Positions 17,182 through 25,926 of a DNA stretch of 64,000 bases are shown piece by piece. The notes under the pieces were generated by a model, which made no database searches, was not told the DNA's origin, and saw only the letters and a program-made list of their open reading frames with translations. Source of the stretch: Polaribacter aestuariivivens (GTDB lineage Bacteria > Bacteroidota > Bacteroidia > Flavobacteriales > Flavobacteriaceae); NCBI RefSeq assembly GCF_005885675.1, contig NZ_VANR01000004.1, forward strand, positions 300,159-364,158, in the 5' to 3' direction. Both the position numbers and the translations under genes were made by a program. The first letter of the stretch is position 1. Every line of letters starts with the position of its first letter.

Positions 17182-20100
17182 TTAAAAAATAGCTTTCAAT
17201 TGTACACTTCCTGTATGAATTGTTTTAGAGTTCTCACTTTTTCTACCTAAATAGTTTAAATTTAAATTTAAAAAGGAATTTATTTTTTGTGAAAACAGTG
17301 CATTCCACGTGTAATTTCTTCCAGCTTGTAAACCTTCTAACATTTGATACGCAACAGGTGTGTTTGTGTCTCCTTTAAAATTGTTTAAAAAAACGTTTAC
17401 GTTTGCAGTAATTTGATTTTTTTTACTGCTGACAAAAAAGTATTCTAAACCAAATTTTTGTTGCTTCAAAATCTCAAAATCAGCCAAGGTATTTTGTTTG
17501 TTTTTGTAATGATAAAATGCTGTTAAGCGATTGTTTTGATTGTATAAAAAACTTAATTTAGGTTGAATTTCCTTAGCTTCAATAAAATAATTTCTATTAT
17601 TAAAATTTTCTGTTTGTAAATCATTTTCAGAAATTTTACCCATTATTTCACCAACCCAAAAAGTGGCAAATTTATGTGCAAAATCTAATTGATGTAAATT
17701 GGTTTTGTTTTCTTGACTTCCTATAAAATATTGCTGTTTATTTCTGAGGTTTCCATATGTATAGGTAAAGCTATATTTTTGCAAATTTCTATTAAAATAG
17801 AGGCTATTTCTGTAACTTAAATTTAGTCCTATCAATTTATTTTCATCAAAATTAAAAGGATTAAAATTAAATGAATTGCCAATACGAGTTTGTTCATTTT
17901 CTATACTTAAAAAGCTTTCATTATTAAAATGAGAAATAATTTTTTTAACTCCTTTTTTTTGACTCCATTGATTAAAATTTAAATTAATGGATTGCCTAAA
18001 TTTTGCTCTTTGTGTAGCAATAAAACGAATATTGGGTTTTGGAACTCTTAAATAGTTTGCTTGGTCTTGAAATTCCGCGATTTCAAATTCATCAAAATCT
18101 TGAATGCCATCATTATTATAGTCTATCCAAGTGTAATAACCAAAACCGGGTTCCGTTTTTATGTATACATATTCTTGTCTTGCAATGTTTCCTGAAGAGG
18201 TTTCATACGTAGTACCTAAATTTATAAAGTCGTTAAACAAACGTTGATTAAAAACCACTTTAGAATTTAATGATTTTTCATTTTTGGAAAACTTATTTTC
18301 AGTTAGTCTGTAGTTTGCAAAAACATTTAAACTTGTAAATTTATTTTGAATTAATTTACTGTTGATATATATTGTTTTTCGATTGTTAATTTCAGTAAAT
18401 GCGTTTGACTTTATACTATCATTATTTCTGTAGTTCAGCCCTATTTTTGCAAAAACTTTAGTGGTATCACCAATACCAAAATAGGTTTCAAACTCTTTAA
18501 AACGATGACTCGTATTTATGTAGTTGTTTGTACTTATTTCTCTTCTACTATTGGTTTCTATATTTGTAAAACCACCCAACCAACTTTTATTAAAACGATG
18601 TAATATGGTTGCTTTTGCCCTTAAAAACGAATTGTTTTCTATTGTTGAGGTGTTTGCTAAAAAACTTCCATCTATAAAAAATGAGGTTTTATTAAAACTC
18701 ATTTTAGACTGTAGTTCGTGTTTGTTTCCGTTATAAATATCAATATAACTTAAATGATTATATCTGTAAGATAAAAAATCTTGTTCTTTATTTTGAAGTA
18801 AAAAAGCTGTTTGAAAATGGTTTTTTGTGCCATTATTGGTTAAAATATTCCAATCTCTATTAAATTCTATTGGTTCCCAACCTTGTTCTGTATTGTAATT
18901 TTTTTGAACAAATTCGTGATTAATTTTGCTAATTAATTGCCATTTCTTATCAATTAAAATTTGTTCCCAACCAATTTTTGCTGCAACTGCAGTATTTTGA
19001 TTATCATCGATAGTAGAAAATAAATTAGCATCGTTATTGCTTACTGCAATTTCTGAAGTAAGCTTTGTTTTTTTTGTAGAATCATAATCTGTTTTTAAAA
19101 CAAAAACTTGTGATTTTGCGGGAGGAATTAAACGCGTAATTGGTGAATAATTTCCTTGATTTACTCCTGCAAACTCAAAGATATTACCAACAGCTGTACT
19201 TCTTAATAATATGTAATTTCCATTGTTTGCTCCAACATTTGTAAAGGTTACAAAAAACAAATCGTCATTGGCATTTGTAGAATATTCAAAAATTTCTACA
19301 GCGCCATTTGTAACTTTTTTATATAAAATTTTATTTTCATCAAAATTATCAGGAAAAGCACTTTCCGAAAACATTAAGCTGGTATCATTTCCTGCATTTG
19401 CTAAAATTTGTTTTTGCTCATCTGTTAAAGCCTGTTGTAAAGGTTGGTTTTTGGCATCGTTTTCACTGTAAAAAAAACTGCTTATATTTAATTTGTCAGA
19501 GGTGTAAGCAACATTTTCATAAGTTACAAAACGAGTGTAATTTCTATCTGAATATTGAAAATCTATTCCAATTCTCATATCGTTTGTAATAGGAAAGGTG
19601 GTGTTAAAAGTTATTTCACCTAAATTATAATCCATTGTATAGTCCTTATTTTCTCCTCTTTCAATTTGAATTCCATTAATAAAAACTACTTCACTTCCTT
19701 CAATAATTACAATTGCAGGTTCATTGTTTACTCCAAAAATTTTGTACGGACCTTGATTTCCTTCTTGACCTGTAACATAATACGTATTAAATTTACCTCT
19801 TACAACTGCACCAGAAGCACTCGCTTTTAAATTTTTTGTAATATTTGCTTCTACTTCTAGTCCTGCTGCTTGTTTTGCGAAAGGAGCAAAGTAAGTTTCG
19901 AAGTTTTTTAATGAAATATCACCAGCTTTTACACGCCAATTTTTATGCGACATTTCTACGAAAATTCTATCAAAATCGGTAATGTTTTGTGAGTATCCGT
20001 TTTCTTGTATAGGAATATTTGTATCCCAAATATTGGCTCTTAAAGTAATTTCTTCAGATAGTTTTCCTGAAATTTCTAAATCTAAAGCAGCATTTGTTAC

Positions 20101-20559
20101 TGCATTTTGATTATTTCCGGTAGTTACACCTCTTGTAATAAAACCTTTGGTTTGTAAACCATCAAATAACTTAATTTCCGAGGCTTTTTTATTGGTAGTT
20201 AAGCTGTAAAGTTTTCCTGTATTTACACCATTTGGTAATATTAAACTTTCATCATAAGAAGTATAAACTTTAGTAACAAAATCTGGAAATCGAAAATACT
20301 CTATGGTAATTTCTGGATATATTTTTGAATTTATTATTAGTGTTGCTTCAGTAAAATTCACTTTATATTCTGATTCTTTTATAGGATTTAAAAGTGAGTT
20401 TAAAACTTTAAATTGTTGAGAATTTATGGAAACAGAATCAAATTTTACGGTATCTTTTTCAATTAGAAACTTCTTAGATCTAAAATCTTCAGAAACAGTT
20501 TGCGCTTGGATAGAAATTCCAATGAAAAGTAAAAAAAGTAAAATTATTTTTTGATACAT
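17182..20559 (-). CDS. Large conserved outer membrane protein of unknown function
   Basis: 1125 residues with a signal peptide ending SIQAQT. The N-terminal third holds a conserved block, GFITRGVTTGNNQNAVTNAAL, then LRANIWDTNIPIQENGYSQN and FDRIFVEM. From memory this resembles blocks in very large Bacteroidota outer-membrane proteins such as SprA, but it is far too short to be SprA. The C-terminal two thirds are a long series of beta strands ending in GSVQLKAIF, typical of a barrel with many strands. A DYNNDGIQDFDE loop at about 18090-18127 looks like a calcium-binding EF-hand loop. No TonB plug domain is recognisable. Confidence 0.75.
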   Translation of the reverse strand: MYQKIILLFLLFIGISIQAQTVSEDFRSKKFLIEKDTVKFDSVSINSQQFKVLNSLLNPIKESEYKVNFTEATLIINSKIYPEITIEYFRFPDFVTKVYTSYDESLILPNGVNTGKLYSLTTNKKASEIKLFDGLQTKGFITRGVTTGNNQNAVTNAALDLEISGKLSEEITLRANIWDTNIPIQENGYSQNITDFDRIFVEMSHKNWRVKAGDISLKNFETYFAPFAKQAAGLEVEANITKNLKASASGAVVRGKFNTYYVTGQEGNQGPYKIFGVNNEPAIVIIEGSEVVFINGIQIERGENKDYTMDYNLGEITFNTTFPITNDMRIGIDFQYSDRNYTRFVTYENVAYTSDKLNISSFFYSENDAKNQPLQQALTDEQKQILANAGNDTSLMFSESAFPDNFDENKILYKKVTNGAVEIFEYSTNANDDLFFVTFTNVGANNGNYILLRSTAVGNIFEFAGVNQGNYSPITRLIPPAKSQVFVLKTDYDSTKKTKLTSEIAVSNNDANLFSTIDDNQNTAVAAKIGWEQILIDKKWQLISKINHEFVQKNYNTEQGWEPIEFNRDWNILTNNGTKNHFQTAFLLQNKEQDFLSYRYNHLSYIDIYNGNKHELQSKMSFNKTSFFIDGSFLANTSTIENNSFLRAKATILHRFNKSWLGGFTNIETNSRREISTNNYINTSHRFKEFETYFGIGDTTKVFAKIGLNYRNNDSIKSNAFTEINNRKTIYINSKLIQNKFTSLNVFANYRLTENKFSKNEKSLNSKVVFNQRLFNDFINLGTTYETSSGNIARQEYVYIKTEPGFGYYTWIDYNNDGIQDFDEFEIAEFQDQANYLRVPKPNIRFIATQRAKFRQSINLNFNQWSQKKGVKKIISHFNNESFLSIENEQTRIGNSFNFNPFNFDENKLIGLNLSYRNSLYFNRNLQKYSFTYTYGNLRNKQQYFIGSQENKTNLHQLDFAHKFATFWVGEIMGKISENDLQTENFNNRNYFIEAKEIQPKLSFLYNQNNRLTAFYHYKNKQNTLADFEILKQQKFGLEYFFVSSKKNQITANVNVFLNNFKGDTNTPVAYQMLEGLQAGRNYTWNALFSQKINSFLNLNLNYLGRKSENSKTIHTGSVQLKAIF

Positions 20560-20615
20560 GCACGACTATAACTACTTAACGTAAAAATAAGTTTTTTAAT
20601 GTGTGAAAAGAAGAA

Positions 20616-21149
20616 TTAGAATAGTGATTGTTGTTTTACAGGATTTTCATGTGCTAATAACCATTTTTTACGCCAAATTCCACCAGCATAACCTGTTAAA
20701 GATCCGTTTGAACCTATTACTCTGTGACAAGGAATTACAATCCATAACGGATTTTTACCATTTGCAGTTGCCACAGCTCTTATCGCTTTTACATCGCCCA
20801 AAGCTTTGCTTTGTTCTAAATAACTTCTCGTTGTTCCATAAGGAATTTCCAATAAGGCTTTCCATACTTTTTTCTGAAAAGTCGTTCCTTTTGGGTTGAC
20901 AGTTAAGTTAAAACTGGCTCTTTCTCCATTAAAATATTCATCTAATTGTTGTACACAATCTTGTAAACAATCAGGAATTTTTTCTTTAAAATTATCCTCA
21001 GAAACTTCAGCATCATCTAAAACAGAAACAGCTTGAATTCCGTTGAAATCTCCCACAATTTTTGCGATTCCAATGGGTGTTTTATAGTATGTTGTTTCTA
21101 AATTCAAATTATATTGATTACTTTTTAAAGTTTTTGACACAGATTTCAC
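20616..21149 (-). CDS. ogt: Methylated-DNA--protein-cysteine methyltransferase
   Basis: 177 residues. It removes alkyl groups from O6-alkylguanine in DNA by transferring them irreversibly to its own cysteine. The active site IPCHRVIG is present with C141, followed by LTGYAGG that shapes the alkyl pocket, and GTTRSYLEQ in the helix-turn-helix region. Length matches the family. It lies 27 bases downstream of tatD on the same strand and is probably in one transcript with it. The exact start is uncertain, since several residues precede the first conserved strand. Confidence 0.93.
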   Translation of the reverse strand: MKSVSKTLKSNQYNLNLETTYYKTPIGIAKIVGDFNGIQAVSVLDDAEVSEDNFKEKIPDCLQDCVQQLDEYFNGERASFNLTVNPKGTTFQKKVWKALLEIPYGTTRSYLEQSKALGDVKAIRAVATANGKNPLWIVIPCHRVIGSNGSLTGYAGGIWRKKWLLAHENPVKQQSLF

Positions 21150-21176
21150 AGATTTTAAAAAATCTGACTTTTAAAA

Positions 21177-21941
21177 CTATATTCCAAAAACTGCTTTCGA
21201 ATTCTGGGTCGTAATTTCTGCTATTTCTTTAAATGAAATTCCATAAATATCTACTAATTTTTCAATAACATTGGTAATATAAGAACTTTCATTTCTTTTT
21301 CCTCTGTAAGGAGTTGGCGCTAGGTAAGGTGCATCTGTTTCTAAAACAATGTGTTGTAAATCTATTTCATGTAAAAATTTATCAATTTTTCCATTTTTAA
21401 AAGTAGCAACTCCACCAATTCCTAATTTCATGTTGTACGAAATTGCTTTTTCTGCTTGTTCTTTTGTTCCTGTAAAACAATGGAAAATTCCATACAAATC
21501 ATCACTTTTTTCAGTTTCTAATACTTCAAAAATTTCATCAAAAGCATCTCTACAGTGGATTACAATTGGCAATTTTTTTTCTTTTGCCCATTGAATTTGA
21601 GTTCTAAAAGCTTCCTGTTGTTGTGTTAGAAAAGACTTGTCCCAATACAAATCAATACCAATTTCACCAATGGCATAAAACTCTTTTTTATCAATCCATT
21701 CGCGAACATGCGCCAATTCATCTAAATAATTTTCTTTTACAGAAGTTGGGTGCAAACCCATCATTAAATACACATCGTAAGGATATTTCTCCTCTAAATC
21801 TAACATTCGTTGAGTGTAAGAAGAATCGATTGCTGGAATAAAAAAACGAGAAATTCCTGCTTCTTTAGCACGTTCCATCATGGTTTCTCTGTCCTCATCA
21901 AATTGATCTGAATATAAATGTGTGTGCGTATCTGTAATCAT
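21177..21941 (-). CDS. tatD: TatD-family metal-dependent deoxyribonuclease
   Basis: 254 residues with the full amidohydrolase-fold metal set: DTHTHLY at the N-terminus, GEIGIDLYW, VIHCRDAFDE, GIFHCFTGTKEQA, and LETDAPYLAPTPYRGKRNE near the end. Family members are 3'-5' exonucleases acting on DNA and RNA in the cytoplasm. The N-terminus MITDTHTH is the normal family start. A -7 box lies 24 bases upstream, and ogt follows. Confidence 0.95.
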   Translation of the reverse strand: MITDTHTHLYSDQFDEDRETMMERAKEAGISRFFIPAIDSSYTQRMLDLEEKYPYDVYLMMGLHPTSVKENYLDELAHVREWIDKKEFYAIGEIGIDLYWDKSFLTQQQEAFRTQIQWAKEKKLPIVIHCRDAFDEIFEVLETEKSDDLYGIFHCFTGTKEQAEKAISYNMKLGIGGVATFKNGKIDKFLHEIDLQHIVLETDAPYLAPTPYRGKRNESSYITNVIEKLVDIYGISFKEIAEITTQNSKAVFGI

Positions 21942-21964
21942 AAAAACAAGTTTTTTAGTACATA

Positions 21965-21972
21965 CAAAACTA
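21965..21972 (-). promoter_or_regulatory. Promoter -7 box for tatD-ogt
   Basis: TAGTTTTG on the minus strand matches TAnnTTTG, 24 bases before the tatD start. Confidence 0.5.
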
Positions 21973-22052
21973 CTAAATTATTGTAGTATTATTCTTTATA
22001 ATGAATAGTTTATGAACAGTAAACTTAAAACGCTAATCTTGAAACTTTAATG

Positions 22053-22060
22053 TACCTTTG
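22053..22060 (+). promoter_or_regulatory. Promoter -7 box for the DEAD-box helicase
   Basis: TACCTTTG matches TAnnTTTG and lies 17 bases before the helicase ATG, implying a very short leader. Confidence 0.6.
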
Positions 22061-22077
22061 CACAAAATTTTAGTACA

Positions 22078-23430
22078 ATGACTTTCGAAGATTTAGACCT
22101 ATCTAAACAACTCCATTACGCAATTGATGATTTGGGTTTTGAGACACCAACTCCAATTCAAGAACAAGCATTTTCTGTAGTGAGATCTGGAAAAGACGTT
22201 GTGGGAATTGCGCAAACAGGAACAGGAAAAACCTTTGCGTACATGTTGCCAATTCTTCGAGATTTAAAGTTTTCTAAGCAACAGCATCCGAGAATTTTGG
22301 TGCTGGTACCTACTCGTGAGCTGGTTTTACAAGTGGTAGATGAGATTGAAAAATTAGCAAAATATATTAATGTTCGAGTTTTAGGAGTTTATGGAGGTAC
22401 AAACATAAATACCCAAAAACAAGCTATTTTACAGGGGCAAGATATTATTGTAGCCACTCCAGGACGTTTGTACGATTTAGGGTTGAGCAATGCTTTAAAG
22501 CTAAAATCAATTCAAAAATTGGTGATAGATGAAGTAGATGTAATGCTAGATTTGGGTTTCCGTTTTCAACTGATGAATATTTTTGATATCATTCCAGAAA
22601 GAAGACAAAACATTCTATTTTCTGCAACAATGACAGAAGATGTAGATCATTTAATTTACGATTTCTTTAAAAATCCAGAAAAAATTTCTGTGGCAGTTAG
22701 TGGAACTCCTTTAGATAATATTGAACAAGTAACCTATAATGTACCTAACTTTTTTACCAAAGTAAATTTATTATATTATCTTTTAAAAGATAAAGAAACC
22801 TACAATAAAGTATTAATTTTTGTTGGTTTTAAAAGAACTGCAGATTTGTTGTTTAAACATTTGGAAGAAGTATTTAATGATGAAATGTGTGTAATTCATT
22901 CCAACAAAACACAAAACTACAGAATACGTTCCATAAGACAGTTTGATGAAGGTAAAAACCGAATTTTATTGGCTACAGATGTTATGGCTCGTGGTTTAGA
23001 TTTTGACAATGTTTCACACGTAATTAACTTTGATACACCAGATTTTCCTGAGAATTATATGCACAGAATTGGTAGAACTGGTCGTGCAGAAAAAGCTGGA
23101 AAAACATTATTATTTTCAACCGAAAAAGAACAAGAAAGCAGAAAAGAAATAGAAAACTTAATGAATTTGGAAATTCCTGTTTTGGAAGTTCCAGAAGAAG
23201 TTGAAATTTCGAAATTATTAACCGAAGATGAACGTCCAAGAGAAGATCAAGGAATTTCTAAAAACAGAACTGGTTTAGAATACGTTCCAGGACCTGCTTT
23301 TCATGAAAAAAGTGAAAAGAATAGTAAAACCAACCAAGGTGGTTCTTACAGAAGAGAAATTGCAAAAAAATACAAGAAGCCAAAAACGCGTGGCGATAAA
23401 AATTACAACAAAAGAAACAAGAAAAAATAA
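22078..23430 (+). CDS. DEAD-box ATP-dependent RNA helicase
   Basis: 450 residues. It unwinds short RNA duplexes, as in ribosome assembly or mRNA turnover. The motifs in order are: Q motif TPTPIQEQAF, motif I AQTGTGKT (about residue 45), PTREL, motif II DEVD (residues 151-154, in place of DEAD), SATM, then the second RecA domain with LIFVGFKRTADL, RGLDFD and HRIGRTGRAEKAG. The C-terminal tail is Lys/Arg-rich and probably adds RNA affinity. The small unknown protein at 23439 follows after 8 bases. Confidence 0.95.
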   Translation: MTFEDLDLSKQLHYAIDDLGFETPTPIQEQAFSVVRSGKDVVGIAQTGTGKTFAYMLPILRDLKFSKQQHPRILVLVPTRELVLQVVDEIEKLAKYINVRVLGVYGGTNINTQKQAILQGQDIIVATPGRLYDLGLSNALKLKSIQKLVIDEVDVMLDLGFRFQLMNIFDIIPERRQNILFSATMTEDVDHLIYDFFKNPEKISVAVSGTPLDNIEQVTYNVPNFFTKVNLLYYLLKDKETYNKVLIFVGFKRTADLLFKHLEEVFNDEMCVIHSNKTQNYRIRSIRQFDEGKNRILLATDVMARGLDFDNVSHVINFDTPDFPENYMHRIGRTGRAEKAGKTLLFSTEKEQESRKEIENLMNLEIPVLEVPEEVEISKLLTEDERPREDQGISKNRTGLEYVPGPAFHEKSEKNSKTNQGGSYRREIAKKYKKPKTRGDKNYNKRNKKK

Positions 23431-23438
23431 GAATAGTA

Positions 23439-23804
23439 ATGCAAGTTTTAACAGCACAAGAATTGCATAATTTAGCAATGAATATTGTAGGGGAGAAGCT
23501 CGAAAAAATGGGTTATGAGTTTCAAGCAATTAATAGTACTTTAAAAAGACACCCGCAATTTGTATTGTTTAAAAAAGGAGAACCTACCATTTTTGTTTTG
23601 GTTAAAGCAACAAATAACATTCAAAACCCAAATGATTATGACGTTTTATGGATGGAAACATTCAAACAACATGCTAAAAAACAAAATGCTAAAGTTTGGT
23701 TTGCTGGTGTTGGTATTGCAAATGCAGAAAGTGTAGAAACGCCTGTTTTTAAAAACCAACCTTACTATGTGGCTTTTGAAGATTTTATTAAAATTTTGGA
23801 ATAG
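23439..23804 (+). CDS. Small conserved protein of unknown function
   Basis: 121 residues, no signal peptide or membrane segment. The pattern of a helix (ELHNLAMNIVGEKLEKMGYEF), a strand (PQFVLFKKGEPTIFVLVKAT) and alternating strands resembles the restriction-endonuclease-like fold, but no catalytic triad can be confirmed by eye. Similar short flavobacterial proteins have, as I recall, been labelled as a subunit of the sodium-translocating NADH dehydrogenase. Nothing here supports that: there are no cysteines and no FAD or NAD motif. It lies 8 bases after the helicase and shares its transcript. Confidence 0.75.
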   Translation: MQVLTAQELHNLAMNIVGEKLEKMGYEFQAINSTLKRHPQFVLFKKGEPTIFVLVKATNNIQNPNDYDVLWMETFKQHAKKQNAKVWFAGVGIANAESVETPVFKNQPYYVAFEDFIKILE

Positions 23805-23843
23805 GTTGGTTTAGAAAAAGTAGCTATTATTGTCTAATCAAAA

Positions 23844-23878
23844 CAAAAAACCACTCTAAAAAGAGTGGTTTTTTTTGT
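23844..23878. terminator. Bidirectional terminator between the small protein and the OmpA gene
   Basis: The arms ACAAAAAACCACTCT and AGAGTGGTTTTTTTTGT enclose a short A-rich loop. T-runs on one side and A-runs on the other serve both converging genes. Confidence 0.8.
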
Positions 23879-23894
23879 ATTGTAAAAGTTAAAA

Positions 23895-24740
23895 TTATTC
23901 AGAATCTTGCTCTAACAAATCAAAAAATTGATTCAGTTTAGGCATAATTATAATTTTTGTTCTTCTGTTTTTTGCCATATTTTCTGGTGAATTGTTTTCA
24001 ACCAAAGGTACATATTGGCTTCTACCAGCAGCAATTAAACGTGCAGGTTTTACACCAAACTTGTATTGTAAAATACGTGTAATAGAAGTAGCTCTTAAAG
24101 CAGATAAATCCCAGTTGTCTTGAATTAAATCTCTCTTAATAGGAGTTGGGTCTGTATGACCTTCAATCATCACTTCCATCTGAGGTTGGTCTTTAATTAC
24201 TTTTGCAATCTTTTCTAAAACAGTGTAGGCATTTTCTGTTACGTTGTAGCTTCCACTTTTAAACAGTAATTTGTCTGAAATAGAAATAAAAACAACTGTT
24301 TTTTCAACATTTACCTCAATATCTTTATCTTGTATACCATCTGTTAAGTTTCTTGTTAAGTGGTATTTAATTGCCAAGTTAATAGAATCTTTTTGCGTCA
24401 TTGCTTTTCTAATTCCATTGATATACTTGTCTTTTTCACTTAATTGAGAAATTACATTTTTAATATTGTCAGATGACGATTGTGTTAAAACCGTTAAGTT
24501 TTCCACTTGCTTTAAGGCAGATTTTTTATCTTCTTTTAAATATTTAACTTGTTCTTGAAGCGCAAAAACTTTCGTGTCTTCTTTTTCTTTTTCAATCAAA
24601 CACTTTTGTAAATTTGTTTTTACAATTCGTAATTCTTCTTCAGTTTTTAATTTTTCTGATTGTAATGCTGCGAATTCTTTTTTAGATACACAAGAACTAA
24701 CTAAAACTGCAGATAATAATAGTAACGATATTTTCTTCAT
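23895..24740 (-). CDS. OmpA-family lipoprotein
   Basis: 281 residues. A lipoprotein signal ends in LVSSCVS. A coiled coil of about residues 22-110 follows, rich in Glu and Lys. A C-terminal OmpA/MotB domain (about 150-268) carries the peptidoglycan-binding signature: MEVMIEGHTDPTP, LSALRATSITRIL, LIAAGRSQ and NRRTKIII. It probably links the outer membrane to peptidoglycan. The order coiled coil then OmpA domain is also seen in some MotB-like and Pal-like proteins; a motility role cannot be inferred here. Confidence 0.9.
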   Translation of the reverse strand: MKKISLLLLSAVLVSSCVSKKEFAALQSEKLKTEEELRIVKTNLQKCLIEKEKEDTKVFALQEQVKYLKEDKKSALKQVENLTVLTQSSSDNIKNVISQLSEKDKYINGIRKAMTQKDSINLAIKYHLTRNLTDGIQDKDIEVNVEKTVVFISISDKLLFKSGSYNVTENAYTVLEKIAKVIKDQPQMEVMIEGHTDPTPIKRDLIQDNWDLSALRATSITRILQYKFGVKPARLIAAGRSQYVPLVENNSPENMAKNRRTKIIIMPKLNQFFDLLEQDSE

Positions 24741-24771
24741 TATTTTATGCTTAATGATTAAATTATAGCTA

Positions 24772-24779
24772 CAAATTTA
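24772..24779 (-). promoter_or_regulatory. Promoter -7 box for the OmpA-family lipoprotein
   Basis: TAAATTTG on the minus strand matches TAnnTTTG, 31 bases before the start at 24740. Confidence 0.45.
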
Positions 24780-24816
24780 ACAAAATAGATGAACAAAAAG
24801 TACGAATATCAATATT

Positions 24817-24843
24817 TTGTGAAAAAATTATATATTATTTTTG
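24817..24843 (+). promoter_or_regulatory. Promoter for apbE
   Basis: TTG at 24817-24819 and TATTTTTG at 24836-24843, spaced 16 bases. The -7 box is 19 bases before the apbE start. Confidence 0.55.
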
Positions 24844-24862
24844 AAGCTTATATTTAATATTT

Positions 24863-25849
24863 ATGAAAACATTTAAATTTTCACTTTTTTTAGGGATAAT
24901 TCTACTATTTACCTCGTGTAAAAACGAACTTAAAACTACCGATTTTACCTTAAAAGGCTTTGTTTTTGGCACTACTTATAAAATCACATATTTAAACGGA
25001 ACTCAAAATTTTCAAAAACCAATAGATAGTTTATTTCGTTTGGTAAATAAATCGCTTTCAACGTACATCCCAACTTCTGATATTTCAAAAATAAATAATG
25101 GAGATACTACCATTGTTGTTGATGAGATGTTTGCTGAAGTTTTTAAAAAATCGAAAAGAATTTACAACGAAACAGATGGTTTTTTTGATCCTACAGTAGG
25201 TAATTTAGTTAATGCTTGGGGTTTTGGACCTAAAAATGAAAAGATCGATTTAACCAATGAACAAGTTTCTAATCAAATGCAATTTGTTGGTTTGCATAAA
25301 GTTGAACTACAAAATCATAAAATTGTAAAAGAAAATCCAAAAATTTATTTAGATTTTAATTCTATTGCAAAGGGTTATGGAATTGATGTTATAGCTCGTT
25401 TTTTTAATAGTAAAGGTATAGCTAATTATTTGATAGAAATTGGTGGTGAAATTCGTGCAAAAGGCACAAAAAAAAATAACAATCCATGGTTGATTAAATT
25501 GGTAAATCCAACTGAAAATACAAACGGATATAAAACATTAAACCTATCTAACAAATCTATGGCTACCTCAGGTAATTACAGGAAATTTAGAATATCTGAA
25601 GATGGAAAAAAATATGTTCATACCATTAATCCAAAAACGGGTTTTGCTATAGAAAGCAACTTATTAAGTGCATCTGTAATTGCAAATTTAGACTGTGCAG
25701 ATGTAGATGCGTATGCAACCGCTTTTATGGCAATGGGTTTAGAAAAAACAAAAGCATTTATTGTTAAAAACAATTCTATTAAAGTAATTTTAATTTATTT
25801 AAATGAAGATGGAAACCTTGAAGAATTTACAAATTATACCTACAACTAA
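24863..25849 (+). CDS. apbE: FAD:protein FMN transferase
   Basis: 328 residues. A lipoprotein signal ends LLFTSCKN. The ApbE fold follows: GTTYKITY, LVNKSLSTYIPTSDISKIN, FDPTVGNLVNAWGFGP, DFNSIAKGYGID, IEIGGEIRAKG, the HTINPKTG motif, and DADVDAYATAFMAMG at the metal site. These enzymes attach FMN covalently to flavoproteins such as NqrB, NqrC or RnfG outside the inner membrane. No Nqr or Rnf gene lies in this window, so the target is not shown. Confidence 0.95.
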   Translation: MKTFKFSLFLGIILLFTSCKNELKTTDFTLKGFVFGTTYKITYLNGTQNFQKPIDSLFRLVNKSLSTYIPTSDISKINNGDTTIVVDEMFAEVFKKSKRIYNETDGFFDPTVGNLVNAWGFGPKNEKIDLTNEQVSNQMQFVGLHKVELQNHKIVKENPKIYLDFNSIAKGYGIDVIARFFNSKGIANYLIEIGGEIRAKGTKKNNNPWLIKLVNPTENTNGYKTLNLSNKSMATSGNYRKFRISEDGKKYVHTINPKTGFAIESNLLSASVIANLDCADVDAYATAFMAMGLEKTKAFIVKNNSIKVILIYLNEDGNLEEFTNYTYN

Positions 25850-25874
25850 GTAGATAACAGTGCACTTTAAATTG

Positions 25875-25882
25875 TATTTTTG
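25875..25882 (+). promoter_or_regulatory. Promoter -7 box for the exported protein at 25927
   Basis: TATTTTTG matches TAnnTTTG, 44 bases before the ATG. Confidence 0.45.
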
Positions 25883-25926
25883 TTATATTGCATAACTTAA
25901 TTTAAAAAAGAGAATTTAAAAATATT

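Noticed and set aside
23439..23804. Sodium-translocating NADH dehydrogenase subunit F label for the small protein
   Set aside because: No 2Fe-2S cysteines, FAD or NAD motif, and only 121 residues, so the label I recall for related proteins is not supported.
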